Shown here piece after piece: positions 1 to 8,856 of a stretch of 64,000 bases of DNA (position 1 is the stretch's first letter; each line of letters begins with the position of its first letter). Source of the DNA: Alphaproteobacteria bacterium (lineage in GTDB: Bacteria > Pseudomonadota > Alphaproteobacteria > RF32 > CAG-239); NCBI GenBank assembly GCA_015062585.1, contig SUUJ01000005.1, positions 99,556 to 163,555 of the forward strand. The letters are read 5' to 3'. The notes below the pieces were generated by a model, which searched no databases, had not been told where the DNA came from, and saw nothing but the letters and a program-made list of their open reading frames with translations. Position numbers and translations under genes: made by a program.

Positions 1-3000
1 TTCATTAGCCATATATTCAGCCAATGGTTTAGAAGGAGCTTTTGAGTCTAAGCTCAACGGAGCTTTACCTTCTTTGATGTTTTCCGGATTGTAACGATAC
101 AATGGCCATGAACCTGATTCAACAGCGGCTTTTTGATGAGCCAAACCGTCGATTAAGTTAAAGCCTTGAGCGATACAGTGTGAGTATGCAATAATCAAAG
201 ACGGGCCGTCATAAGCTTCGGCTTCGTTTAAGGCTTTGATTACTTGAGCATCATTAGCACCGATAGAAATTTGAGCAACATAAACATTGCCATAAGACAT
301 AGCAATCATACCCAAATCTTTTTTCGGTAATGATTTACCGGCTGTGGCAAACTTAGCAGAAGCACCCATAGGAGTTGCTTTTGATTGTTGACCGCCGGTA
401 TTGGAGTAAACGCCTGTATCCATTACCAAAATGTTGATGTTTTTGCCTGAAGCAATAGCGTGATCAAGACCGCCGAAGCCGATATCATAAGCCCAACCGT
501 CACCACCTAAAATCCATACAGATTTTTTGATGAGGTAGTCGGCTAATTTATCGAGATGTTTAGCTTCAGCAGAGTTTATGCCAGCCAATTTTGCGCGTAA
601 TTCGGCAACATAACCTCTTTGAGTGTCAATCTCAACATCGTTTGATTGCGGGTTGTTTAACAATTTGTCGGCCAAATCGCTACCTACTTTGTCTTTCAAA
701 CCTTCTAACATCTGTTTAGCAAAAGATGTTTGTTGGTCGATTGAGAAACGCATACCCAAACCGAACTCGGCATTGTCTTCAAACAATGAGTTTGCCCAAG
801 CCGGACCGTGTCCTTTTTCGTCTTTGGCATATGGAGTTGTCGGCAAGTTACCGGAGTAAATTGAAGAACAACCTGTGGCGTTGGCAACAACCATGCGGTC
901 ACCAAACAATTGAGTCAACAATTTTACATAAGGAGTTTCACCACAACCGGCACAAGCACCAGAGAATTCAAACAAAGGTTGAATCATTTGAGTAGTTTTC
1001 GGCAAGTTTTTAACAACTTCGGTGCGTTTTACATAAGGCAAAGTCTCAAAGAAGTTCCAGTTTGCTTTTTCATCTTCGAGCAATCCTTCAATATGAGCCA
1101 TGTTGATAGCTTTGAGTTCAGGATTTTCTTTGTTCTTGACCGGACAAGCAGAAGTACAAATACCACAGCCTGTGCAGTCTTCGGCAGAAATTTGCAAGAT
1201 GAAACGCTTGTCGGCAAATTCTTTTCCTTTGTATGGAGCAGATTTCAAAGTTGCCGGAGCTGAAGCCAATTGTTCTTCGGAAGCAACTTTCATACGAATT
1301 ACACCATGAGGACATACTAATGAACATTTACCGCATTGAATACAAGCATTAGCATCCCAAACCGGAATTTCGGTTGCAATACAACGCTTTTCAAATTGAG
1401 TTGTACCTGTCGGCCATGTACCGTCAACAACTTCGGTAAATGCAGAAACAGGGAGCAAATCGCCACGATCGGCAATAAGTTCACCGGTAACTTTTTTGAT
1501 GAATTCCGGAGCATTAGCAGGTACAGGAAGCAATCTATCAAAAGTAGATGTTACTTCGTTAGGATATTCAACTTTGTGCAAGTGAGCTAAAGAGGCATCA
1601 ACAGCGGCAAAGTTCTTTTGAACGATTGCGTCACCTTTTTTAGAATAGGTTTTTTTAATTGCATTTTTAATTTGTGCAATAGCTTCGTCCTTGGGCAAAA
1701 TGTTAGAAATTGCAAAGAAGCAAGCTTGCATGATGGTGTTAATGCGTTGACCCATTCCGGTTTCACGAGCAACTTCTACAGCATTGATTGTGTAGAATTG
1801 AAGCTTTTTCTCAATGATTTCGGCTTGAACTTCGCGTGGAAGATGATTCCATACTTCGTCAGCAGGGTAAGGAGCATTGAGCAAGAATGTGGCACCAGGT
1901 TTGGCAATCTTTAAGATGTCAACCTTGGCCATAAATGGGAATTGGTGACAAGCAACAAAGTCTGCTTTGTTGATTAAGTAAGCAGCTTTAATCGGTTTGT
2001 CAGAAAAACGCAAGTGAGATGTAGTCATAGAACCTGATTTACGAGAATCGTAAACAAAGTAACCTTGACCATATTTACCGGCGTCTTCAGCAATAATCTT
2101 AATTGAGTTTTTGTTAGCACCGACTGTACCATCAGCACCCAAACCATAGAATACGGCACGAACAACATCTTTGCCTTCGGTGTCGATGTCGTCGCTGTAT
2201 GGTAAAGAAGTGTTGTTTACATCATCGTTAATACCGACAGAGAATCCGTTGATAGCTTTCATAGAAGCACCGTTATCGTATACGGCGCGAACCATACCCG
2301 GAGTAAATTCTTTTGAAGACAAGCCGTAACGACCGCCAAAAATACGAGGCATATTAGCAATTTCGCCATTGGCAAAAGCTTGAGTCAATGTTGCTACAAC
2401 ATCCAAGTACAAAGGTTCACCGATAGAGCCTGATTCTTTTGTTCTGTCCAAAACATTTACAACTTTGACTGATTTAGGCAAAGCATTTAAGAATGATTTG
2501 GCAGGGAAAGGACGATACAAGCGAACTTTCAAAAGACCTACTTTGTAGCCGTTTTCGTTTAAGTATTCGATAGCTTCTTCAACTGTTTCGGCACCTGAAC
2601 CCATAATAACGATAACTTGTTCGGCATCTTGAGGTCCGACATAGTCAACAACATTATATTTACGGCCCGAAATTTTGGCAAATTTGTTCATTTCTTCTTG
2701 AACAATGTCTTCTACTTTGTTGTAGAAAGGATTAGAAGCTTCACGACCTTGGAAGAATACATCCGGATTTTGAGCAGTACCGCGAATAACCGGAGCTTCA
2801 GGACGAAGAGCGTTTTTAACATTGAATTGATAATCAACGCCTTCTAACATTGCACGCAAATCATCATCAGACAAAAGAGCAATTTTTTTGATTTCGTGTG
2901 AGGTGCGGAAACCATCAAAGAAGTGCATGAACGGAACGCGAGAGCGCAAAGTAGATGTTTGAGCAATGGCGGCAAAGTCATGAGCTTCTTGAACAGAGTT

Positions 3001-3432
3001 TGATGCAAGCATTGCAAAACCTGTTTGACGGCAAGACATAACATCGGAGTGATCACCAAAAATTGACAATGCATGATAAGCCAAAGAACGAGCGGCAACA
3101 TGCATTACAAACGGAGATAATTCACCAGCGATTTTGTACATGTTAGGAATCATCAAGAGCAAACCTTGAGAAGCAGTAAAGGTAGTTGTCAGAGCACCTG
3201 CTTGGAGTGAACCGTGGCAAGCACCGGCAGCACCGGCTTCTGATTGCATTTCTTGAACTTCGGGAACAATTCCCCAAAGGTTTTTTTGGTTAGCTGCAGA
3301 CCACGCATCAGCCCATTCACCCATCGGAGATGACGGAGTAATCGGGTAGATAACGCAGACTTCATTCATGCGGTGGGCAACGGAAGCGGCAGCTTCGTTA
3401 CCATCCATCATTTTCATCTTTACTTCAGACAT
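1..3432 (-). CDS. nifJ: pyruvate:ferredoxin (flavodoxin) oxidoreductase, C-terminus cut by the window edge
   Basis: This large single-chain enzyme oxidises pyruvate with CoA to acetyl-CoA and CO2 and passes electrons to ferredoxin or flavodoxin, using thiamine pyrophosphate and three [4Fe-4S] clusters. The 1144 codons seen contain an N-terminal pyrimidine-binding part (YPITPSSPMGEWAD near residue 30), two ferredoxin-type motifs near residues 696 (CIQCGKCSLVCP) and 756 (CTGCGICTSACP), the third-cluster motif GACAGCGETPY near 827, and a C-terminal TPP-binding region (GGDGWAYDIGFGG). Family members have about 1170-1200 residues, so only the last few tens are missing. The ATG at 3432 follows AAGGAT at good spacing. 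It stands alone on the minus strand behind a leader holding a strong terminator-like hairpin (3463-3507), so attenuation is possible. It points to anaerobic pyruvate metabolism. Confidence 0.97.
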   Translation of the reverse strand, partial: MSEVKMKMMDGNEAAASVAHRMNEVCVIYPITPSSPMGEWADAWSAANQKNLWGIVPEVQEMQSEAGAAGACHGSLQAGALTTTFTASQGLLLMIPNMYKIAGELSPFVMHVAARSLAYHALSIFGDHSDVMSCRQTGFAMLASNSVQEAHDFAAIAQTSTLRSRVPFMHFFDGFRTSHEIKKIALLSDDDLRAMLEGVDYQFNVKNALRPEAPVIRGTAQNPDVFFQGREASNPFYNKVEDIVQEEMNKFAKISGRKYNVVDYVGPQDAEQVIVIMGSGAETVEEAIEYLNENGYKVGLLKVRLYRPFPAKSFLNALPKSVKVVNVLDRTKESGSIGEPLYLDVVATLTQAFANGEIANMPRIFGGRYGLSSKEFTPGMVRAVYDNGASMKAINGFSVGINDDVNNTSLPYSDDIDTEGKDVVRAVFYGLGADGTVGANKNSIKIIAEDAGKYGQGYFVYDSRKSGSMTTSHLRFSDKPIKAAYLINKADFVACHQFPFMAKVDILKIAKPGATFLLNAPYPADEVWNHLPREVQAEIIEKKLQFYTINAVEVARETGMGQRINTIMQACFFAISNILPKDEAIAQIKNAIKKTYSKKGDAIVQKNFAAVDASLAHLHKVEYPNEVTSTFDRLLPVPANAPEFIKKVTGELIADRGDLLPVSAFTEVVDGTWPTGTTQFEKRCIATEIPVWDANACIQCGKCSLVCPHGVIRMKVASEEQLASAPATLKSAPYKGKEFADKRFILQISAEDCTGCGICTSACPVKNKENPELKAINMAHIEGLLEDEKANWNFFETLPYVKRTEVVKNLPKTTQMIQPLFEFSGACAGCGETPYVKLLTQLFGDRMVVANATGCSSIYSGNLPTTPYAKDEKGHGPAWANSLFEDNAEFGLGMRFSIDQQTSFAKQMLEGLKDKVGSDLADKLLNNPQSNDVEIDTQRGYVAELRAKLAGINSAEAKHLDKLADYLIKKSVWILGGDGWAYDIGFGGLDHAIASGKNINILVMDTGVYSNTGGQQSKATPMGASAKFATAGKSLPKKDLGMIAMSYGNVYVAQISIGANDAQVIKALNEAEAYDGPSLIIAYSHCIAQGFNLIDGLAHQKAAVESGSWPLYRYNPENIKEGKAPLSLDSKAPSKPLAEYMANE

Positions 3433-3462
3433 ATTTCATCCTTAAAGTTAATGTTAACAAAA

Positions 3463-3507
3463 TAAAAAAGCCAGTAAATCAGACGATTTTATGCCTAATC
3501 TACCGGC
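3463..3507 (-). terminator. terminator-like hairpin inside the nifJ leader (putative attenuator)
   Basis: Read on the minus strand, GCCGGTAGATTAG and CTGATTTACTGGC form a continuous 13-bp stem with three G-U pairs around a 12-nt loop, followed directly by a T6 run. It ends about 30 nt before the nifJ start codon. No minus-strand gene lies upstream, so it cannot be the terminator of a preceding gene. It is either a conditional attenuator or the 3' end of a short RNA. No known riboswitch fold was recognised. Confidence 0.6.
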
Positions 3508-3537
3508 CATAGTTTAATAGAAAAAATTTCTGCGCCT

Positions 3538-3546
3538 TTTATAGCA
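3538..3546 (-). promoter_or_regulatory. candidate extended -10 promoter element for nifJ
   Basis: The minus strand reads TGC followed by TATAAA, an extended -10 pattern, about 30 nt before the leader hairpin. A convincing -35 box was not found. Transcription would start near 3530 and give a leader of roughly 100 nt containing the hairpin. Confidence 0.35.
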
Positions 3547-3645
3547 CTCGAAAGATTAAAAATCTAGTAAAAAATGCGTTTTTTTATAGATTTTTTTTAA
3601 ATTTCTAATAAGCTTTATTTGAACTAACTTTATTGGAGACTAATG

Positions 3646-3969
3646 ATGAAGAAAATTGTTATTTTGATAGCTTTGGTTTTGTTTGCTTCAAATGCTAATG
3701 CTTGGGATTTGGCTTCATTTGCAAACAAAGTTAAGTCTGCGGCAGATGAAACAAGTGCCAAAATAGAATCCGTGCAAAACAAATCTGATGAAAAATCACA
3801 AGAAGCTCAAAATTCGATTATGGAGAAAATCAACGAATTGAAAGCAAAAATTGCTAAATGGCAAGCCTCGGATAATGCCGAAAGCTCAGAAATTCAAAAA
3901 GCAATTGCCGATGCTAAAGCAAGTATAGAAAAATTGATGACTCAATTAAAAGCTTTGCAGGGAAAATAA
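3646..3969 (+). CDS. small secreted alpha-helical protein, function unknown
   Basis: The product (about 107 residues) begins with a clear signal peptide (MKKIVILIALVLFASNANA) and a predicted cleavage after ANA. The mature part is rich in Lys, Glu, Ala, Ser and Gln and low in aromatics, consistent with one long amphipathic helix or coiled coil, so a periplasmic location is likely. A GGAG lies upstream; it is better spaced for the ATG at 3646 than for the one at 3643, though either is possible. It is a single gene between nifJ (divergent) and its own terminator. I do not recognise a family; it superficially resembles small periplasmic coiled-coil proteins, but no function follows from that. Confidence 0.75.
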   Translation: MKKIVILIALVLFASNANAWDLASFANKVKSAADETSAKIESVQNKSDEKSQEAQNSIMEKINELKAKIAKWQASDNAESSEIQKAIADAKASIEKLMTQLKALQGK

Positions 3970-3988
3970 CAGCTTATCGTTTAATTTT

Positions 3989-4028
3989 AATCGCTTTTAT
4001 CTGTTCGTTTGGATAAAGGCGATTTTTT
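3989..4028 (+). terminator. intrinsic terminator after the small secreted protein
   Basis: AATCGCTTTTATC pairs with GATAAAGGCGATT (one G-U pair) across a 10-nt loop, and a T run follows. Confidence 0.8.
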
Positions 4029-4325
4029 GTGTCTAAAAAACCTCTTGCCAAAAGCTTAATGATGTGCTATGTGTTGCTTCCATTTTTTAAGAATATTACT
4101 AAAATTATAATATAATTAACAACGAAATCATAGCTATTGTTTGTTGAGTACATATTTCAGAAATCAATTTTTTTAAGTGAAAGAGCATTTAATCCATGCC
4201 GCCCGCTCCTTTTATTTAAGGTGAGAACCATGAGTTCATGAGGATCAGAAGTAAGCTTAAAATATTGACGGACGAATATAAAAAAGCATTCAAGAATGAT
4301 GATTTTATCAAAAAAACAAATAAGT
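4029..4325. other. intergenic region without a supported gene
   Basis: This AT-rich stretch of about 300 nt precedes the flotillin-like gene. It contains a Shine-Dalgarno-like AAGGTGAG followed by a four-codon start-stop frame (ATG AGT TCA TGA at 4230), which could be a tiny leader or chance. No convincing promoter or repeat was found. Confidence 0.4.
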
Positions 4326-5678
4326 ATGAATCAAACGATTTGGATTGTTATTGGAGCAGTTTCGTTGGTTACGCTGGTGTTTATCTTCTTCTTAGTGAAG
4401 TGGATTTTGTCATTGCGTAAAGTTGTGCCGACAAATGAGGTGCATGTTGTACGTAAGGGTAATCAAACTCTGCAGTATGGTGGTGATGCCGGAGGAGTTT
4501 ACTATCGTTGGCCTGAGTGGGTGCCTGTAGTCGGAGTGTCTGTGACAAAGTTGCCGCTTGATAACTTCGATGTGTCGGTAGAAGGCTACGATGTCTACGA
4601 TAAGGATAAGCTTCCGTTTCTCGCGGATGTTAAAGCTTTCTTTCACATTAGGGATTGCATGAAGGCTGCTAAACAGGCATCTTCAATGGATTTAATTCTT
4701 GGTCATTTGGATTCCGTAGTGAAGGGTGCTATTCGTAGTATTCTCGCAAAGGATGATCTCGAGAAGATCATGGTTGAGCGCTCAAAGTATGGTGAGGAAT
4801 TTACTAAAGAGGTAGATACGCAACTTGAAGCTTGGGGGGTAGAGACCATTAAGACTATCGAGCTGATGGATATCCGTGATTCTCATGGTGAAGAGGTAAT
4901 TTCTAACATCATGGCAAAGAAGAAGTCAACAATTGAGAGAGATTCTCGCGTTACTGTTGCAAAGAACAAGCAGGAAGCCAGAGAGGCCGAGATCGCTGCT
5001 CAACAGGAGATCGATCTGAAACAAAAAACTGCTGACGAGGTTGTAGGCCTGCGTGCTGCTGAGGTTGACAAGAAGGTCGGTATTGCTAAACAGCAGTCGG
5101 ATCAAGCAGTCAAGGAAGAGGAAAAGGTTACCATGGAGAAGAACATGCAGGTTCGCCAGGTGGAGACCGTTCGTTCTGCCGAGATTGCTCGTGATGCTAA
5201 GATTGTAGAGGCTGAAGCTGATCGTCGTAAGACTGAAATTGATGCAGAGGCTTCTAAGCGTAAGGCTGAGCTTGATGCTGAGGCTACATTGGTAAAAGCT
5301 ACCAAAAATGCCGAGGGTATCAAAGCTGAGGGTGATGCGAAGGCTGAAGCAGAGAAGCAAATGCAACTTGCTTCCGTTATGGCACAAACAACTTTGGCAA
5401 AAGAAATCGGTGAGAACGATGGTTACCAGAAATATCTTATCGAGATCCGTAAGGTTGAGGCTACGGAAAAAGTCGGTCTTGCACAGGCAGAGAACATGTC
5501 AGGCGCTAACATCAAGGTTATTGCAAATGCCGGTGATGTTGCCAGTGGTGTAAGCTCGGCACTTGATGTGCTTACTCCAAAGGGAGGAGCAAACATAGCC
5601 GGTGCTATTGAGGCTTTGGCCACAACTGATGCCGGTAAGGCATTGCTTGAAAAACTAGGTCTTAAAATCGAGAAATAA
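4326..5678 (+). CDS. flotillin-like SPFH-domain membrane protein
   Basis: One N-terminal transmembrane segment (IWIVIGAVSLVTLVFIFFLV) is followed by an SPFH/band-7 domain (to about residue 200) and then a long Glu/Ala/Lys-rich coiled coil with repeated EAE and DAEA motifs, ending in a short Gly/Ala-rich tail. This is the layout of bacterial flotillins, which oligomerise at the inner membrane and organise membrane microdomains. An in-frame ATG at 4296 would add ten residues; neither start has a clear ribosome binding site. Codon use differs from neighbours: AAG and GAG are frequent here, while secA, clpX and tig strongly prefer AAA and GAA. That and the missing Shine-Dalgarno suggest transfer, perhaps from Bacteroidota. 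No NfeD partner gene is adjacent. Confidence 0.88.
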   Translation: MNQTIWIVIGAVSLVTLVFIFFLVKWILSLRKVVPTNEVHVVRKGNQTLQYGGDAGGVYYRWPEWVPVVGVSVTKLPLDNFDVSVEGYDVYDKDKLPFLADVKAFFHIRDCMKAAKQASSMDLILGHLDSVVKGAIRSILAKDDLEKIMVERSKYGEEFTKEVDTQLEAWGVETIKTIELMDIRDSHGEEVISNIMAKKKSTIERDSRVTVAKNKQEAREAEIAAQQEIDLKQKTADEVVGLRAAEVDKKVGIAKQQSDQAVKEEEKVTMEKNMQVRQVETVRSAEIARDAKIVEAEADRRKTEIDAEASKRKAELDAEATLVKATKNAEGIKAEGDAKAEAEKQMQLASVMAQTTLAKEIGENDGYQKYLIEIRKVEATEKVGLAQAENMSGANIKVIANAGDVASGVSSALDVLTPKGGANIAGAIEALATTDAGKALLEKLGLKIEK

Positions 5679-5696
5679 GCAAGCTTATTTTTTTAG

Positions 5697-5727
5697 AAAA
5701 ACACGTCCTCAAGGGCGTGTTTTTTTG
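5697..5727 (+). terminator. intrinsic terminator after the flotillin-like gene
   Basis: ACACGTCC and GGGCGTGT form a stem with a 4-nt loop, flanked by A-rich sequence and followed by seven Ts. Confidence 0.88.
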
Positions 5728-5811
5728 TATATAAATGCTTGCAATATTATGAAATGTATTTTAGTATCGGTGTATATTTTGCATTATTAACCCCTTAAAT
5801 CTATATCTATT

Positions 5812-6096
5812 ATGAGTATTGCAAGCAAGATAAGAGAGTTAGGACTTGATAAAAGTCATGACTATCATCGTCAAGAAATCAGACGCCAGTTATGGTTGAT
5901 TGCTGTGGCGATTGAAAACAATCCGCGTCAAGACAACACCCAAGAAAACGAGTTTTTTGCCGGACTTGGCGAAAAACTTAACAATTTGAAACGATCTGTT
6001 TTGGTTTGGGAAAATGATGATGCGAAGACTAAAGATGCGTTGCTCTCTATTATCAGAGATTTGACGTATACATGGGAAGTGGATATGTATATATAG
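5812..6096 (+). CDS. hypothetical protein, 94 residues
   Basis: A small soluble protein beginning MSIASKIRELGLDK, with charged, probably helical sequence and a Trp-rich C-terminal half (VWENDD, YTWEVDMYI). No signal peptide or membrane segment is visible and I do not recognise the family. The start has no Shine-Dalgarno sequence; the upstream 30 nt are A/T/C-rich. This is shared with the flotillin-like gene before it, and the two may have arrived together. A shared bidirectional terminator follows. Confidence 0.6.
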   Translation: MSIASKIRELGLDKSHDYHRQEIRRQLWLIAVAIENNPRQDNTQENEFFAGLGEKLNNLKRSVLVWENDDAKTKDALLSIIRDLTYTWEVDMYI

Positions 6097-6112
6097 CGTT
6101 ATTTTTTGACTA

Positions 6113-6146
6113 CTAAAAAAGCCTTTCGTAAAACGGAAGGCTTTTT
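6113..6146. terminator. bidirectional terminator between the 94-residue gene and prfC
   Basis: AAAAAAGCCTTTCGT and ACGGAAGGCTTTTT pair with a short loop. A-rich and T-rich flanks allow it to end transcription from both converging genes. Confidence 0.85.
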
Positions 6147-6155
6147 GTTTGCGTA

Positions 6156-7733
6156 TTATTCTTTGATTTTGGAAAATTTTATTTTCGGAAAATCTTCTTG
6201 AGCTTTGTTTAGGTGCCAAGCGTTGCGGGCTAAAAATACCAAGGCGCCGTCATTGTCTTCGGCAATATTTAAGCGGTTGGCATCGATAAATTTGTTTAGT
6301 TCATTTTTATCATCGGCCGAAATCCAACGAGCCGTAAAATATTGGGTTTGTTCAAACATAACCGGAAGGCCGAATTCGTTTTTGATACGGTCGGCCATAA
6401 CTTCAAATTGCAAAACACCAACTACACCGACAATCCATTCGGCGCCGACGACAGGCTTGAAAATACTGGCGCCGCCTTCTTCGGCAATTTGTTTGAGTGC
6501 GTCGCCTAAGTGTTTGGATTTTAAAGGGTCGAGCGCACGAGCTGATTTCAAAAGTTCCGGTGCGAATGAGGGAATTCCGGTAAAGGTGATTTTTTCGCCT
6601 TCGGTCAAAGTATCGCCAATTCTTAGTTGTCCATGGTTGGGTATACCGATAATGTCGCCGGCAAAAGCGTCTTCGGCTAACTCGCGTTCTTGGGCCAAGA
6701 ACATAACCGGTGTCGGAACTTTTAGGGCTTTGCCGGTGCGAACCTGATGCAAAGTCATGCCGCGTTTGAAGTGACCGGAACAAATTCGCATAAAGGCAAT
6801 TCGATCGCGGTGTTTGGGGTCCATATTGGCTTGAATCTTGAAGACAAAACCGCTGACTTTGTTTTCATCAGGATTTACTTCGCGCTCAATAGTCGGGTGC
6901 GGGCGAGGTGTAGGAGCAAAAGCATGCAAGCCTTCCAATACTTCTTTTACACCAAAATTATTTATGGCACTACCGAAAAATACCGGAGTTAAAGTGCCGG
7001 CCAAATATGCGTCTAAATCAAATTTCGGACAAAGTTCACTGATCATCATTATATCTTCACGAAGCTTAGCAACTTGGTGAGGCGGTAATAATTCATCCAG
7101 TTTTGTATCATCAAGGCCTGAAACGGTTTCAATAACGGTATTGATGGTGGACTTATCGCCGGTTTTGTTCATCAAAATCATGCGATTGTTCAAAATATCG
7201 TAACATCCTTTGAAATCTTTGCCTGATCCGACTGGCCAACTGGCAGGTGTAACATCTAAAGCCAAGGTTTGTTCAATCTCGTCTAACAAGGCAAAAGGGT
7301 CTTGTCCTTCGCGGTCTAATTTATTGATGAATGTGAGAATTGGAACATCGCGAAGACGACAAACTTCGAACAATTTTTTAGTTTGGGTTTCAATACCTTT
7401 GGCCGAATCAAGAACCATTACGGCAGAATCTACTGCGGTTAGAACACGGTAGGTATCTTCGGAAAAGTCTTCGTGCCCCGGAGTATCCAACAAATTAAAT
7501 GTTATATTATTATATTCGAAAGTCATCACGGATGAAGCCACAGAAATACCGCGCTCTTGTTCAACTTTCATCCAGTCGGAATGCGCACGACGATTTTCTC
7601 CGCGAGCTTTAACGGCACCGGCTTGTTGAATAGCACCTCCGAATAATAACAATTTTTCGGTCAGGGTCGTTTTACCTGCGTCAGGGTGCGAAATAATCGC
7701 AAAAGTTTTGCGCAAATTAGTTGTATTAGTCAT
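6156..7733 (-). CDS. prfC: peptide chain release factor 3 (RF3)
   Basis: RF3 is the translational GTPase that recycles RF1 and RF2 from the ribosome after peptide release. The 525-residue protein is near the usual size (529 in E. coli). It shows the P-loop SHPDAGKTTLTEK near residue 15, the G3 motif DTPGHEDF and the G4 motif NKLDRE, followed by the RF3-type domains II and III (PVMFLAQERELAEDAFAGD). The start at 7733 (MTNTTNLRKTF) was chosen because AAAGAGAAAC lies just upstream; the longer frame lacks family similarity. It is a stand-alone gene on the minus strand. Confidence 0.96.
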   Translation of the reverse strand: MTNTTNLRKTFAIISHPDAGKTTLTEKLLLFGGAIQQAGAVKARGENRRAHSDWMKVEQERGISVASSVMTFEYNNITFNLLDTPGHEDFSEDTYRVLTAVDSAVMVLDSAKGIETQTKKLFEVCRLRDVPILTFINKLDREGQDPFALLDEIEQTLALDVTPASWPVGSGKDFKGCYDILNNRMILMNKTGDKSTINTVIETVSGLDDTKLDELLPPHQVAKLREDIMMISELCPKFDLDAYLAGTLTPVFFGSAINNFGVKEVLEGLHAFAPTPRPHPTIEREVNPDENKVSGFVFKIQANMDPKHRDRIAFMRICSGHFKRGMTLHQVRTGKALKVPTPVMFLAQERELAEDAFAGDIIGIPNHGQLRIGDTLTEGEKITFTGIPSFAPELLKSARALDPLKSKHLGDALKQIAEEGGASIFKPVVGAEWIVGVVGVLQFEVMADRIKNEFGLPVMFEQTQYFTARWISADDKNELNKFIDANRLNIAEDNDGALVFLARNAWHLNKAQEDFPKIKFSKIKE

Positions 7734-7802
7734 TTTGTTTCTCTTTTTTAGAATCTGTAAAATTAGCATACAAGTATCAATTAAAGTTTTATTAGTCAAG
7801 TA

Positions 7803-7841
7803 AAACAAAACTCCCCATTTTTTTTTAAAACAGGGAGTTGT
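7803..7841 (-). terminator. terminator of the parvulin gene
   Basis: On the minus strand AACTCCC pairs with GGGAGTT around an A/T-rich loop, and TTGTTTT follows. It lies 15-50 nt past the parvulin stop codon. Confidence 0.7.
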
Positions 7842-7856
7842 GATTGATATATCAGG

Positions 7857-8669
7857 CTAATCGCTTATAACTTTGCCTTCAGCATCATATTTTGTAACTG
7901 TGGCTTTGCTTTGTAATTCTTTGATGATGTCGCCCATGGTTTTTTGAGCCAACATACCTTTTAATTGGGCCTCTATTTTATCTAAAGGTTGCGGTTTGGC
8001 TTCTCTGACATCTTCGACCAAAATTACATGGTAACCGAATTGAGTTTTTACCGGAGTTTTGGTGTATTCGCCTTTTTTCAATTTGAAAGCGGCATCACCA
8101 AATTCGGGAACCATCATTTCTTTAGTGAAATAGCCTAAATCAGCCGGTTCTTTAGAATATTCTTTGGCCAATTTTTCAAAATTGCCGTCTTTTTGAAATT
8201 TGGCGATTACTTCTTTGGCGGTTGCTTCATCTTTTACCAAGATGTGTTTAGCTTTTACTTCTTTTTCGCCGTTGAAGGTGTTTTTGTAGTCTTGATAGAG
8301 TTTTTTAACGGCTTCGTTGTTGACTCTTTTCTTAACCTCTTTTTCCAAATAGATTTTGCGAGCCAATTCTTCTTTCAAAGCTTTTAGCTGTTTTTTGTAG
8401 TCAGCATCATTTTCGATACCGGATTTGGTTGCTTCCTGATAAACAATTTCGCCATCAACAAAGATGTCCAGGGTTTTGCCGTAAAACTCATCAAATGAAG
8501 TTTTTTCTTTAACCATAGGGTTGGCTTCGTAAGCAACTTTGATATCGGAAACCTTGACTTCTTTGCCGTTTACAACAGCGGCAATTCCGTCTTTGCCGGC
8601 GGCAAAAGAGGATGTTGCGGTTAACAAAGCGCTTGAAAACATTAGCATTGCTAAAAACTTTTTATTCAT
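7857..8669 (-). CDS. periplasmic parvulin-type peptidyl-prolyl isomerase (PrsA/SurA-like)
   Basis: A signal peptide (MNKKFLAMLMFSSALLTATS, cleavage near SFAA) is followed by a helical chaperone part and a parvulin PPIase domain at about residues 138-230, with VKAKHILVKDEATA, LGYF and the closing FGYHVILVEDV. The protein (270 residues) should act in the periplasm as a folding catalyst for exported proteins. The start at 8669 is set by GGGAG ten bases upstream; an upstream in-frame ATG adds five residues but has no such site. It is divergent from secA, so two export-related genes share the 8670-8856 region. Confidence 0.92.
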   Translation of the reverse strand: MNKKFLAMLMFSSALLTATSSFAAGKDGIAAVVNGKEVKVSDIKVAYEANPMVKEKTSFDEFYGKTLDIFVDGEIVYQEATKSGIENDADYKKQLKALKEELARKIYLEKEVKKRVNNEAVKKLYQDYKNTFNGEKEVKAKHILVKDEATAKEVIAKFQKDGNFEKLAKEYSKEPADLGYFTKEMMVPEFGDAAFKLKKGEYTKTPVKTQFGYHVILVEDVREAKPQPLDKIEAQLKGMLAQKTMGDIIKELQSKATVTKYDAEGKVISD

Positions 8670-8775
8670 CAAAATATCTCCCAAACAAAATTTAATACTT
8701 TAGATTTTATATAATAAATTTTTGCCAAAATTCCAAGATATTTTTTTCAATGAGGTTTATAACTTGAGCGCGCTC

Positions 8776-8804
8776 TTGACTCTGCTGATTTAAAACACTA
8801 AATA
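8776..8804 (+). promoter_or_regulatory. candidate sigma-70 promoter of secA
   Basis: TTGACT, a 17-nt spacer and TAAATA precede secA by about 50 nt. The -35 is close to consensus and the -10 is moderate. Confidence 0.5.
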
Positions 8805-8856
8805 TGATGTGTTAAACTATTGATTATAAAATTTATAACCCAAGGATAATTGAAAT

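Noticed and set aside
3463..3507. A known metabolite riboswitch in the nifJ leader
   Set aside because: No conserved aptamer core was recognised upstream of the hairpin; only the terminator-like stem can be supported.
4238..4420. A 60-codon frame overlapping the start of the flotillin-like gene
   Set aside because: It overlaps the membrane-anchor codons of the flotillin-like gene in another frame and has no recognisable product.
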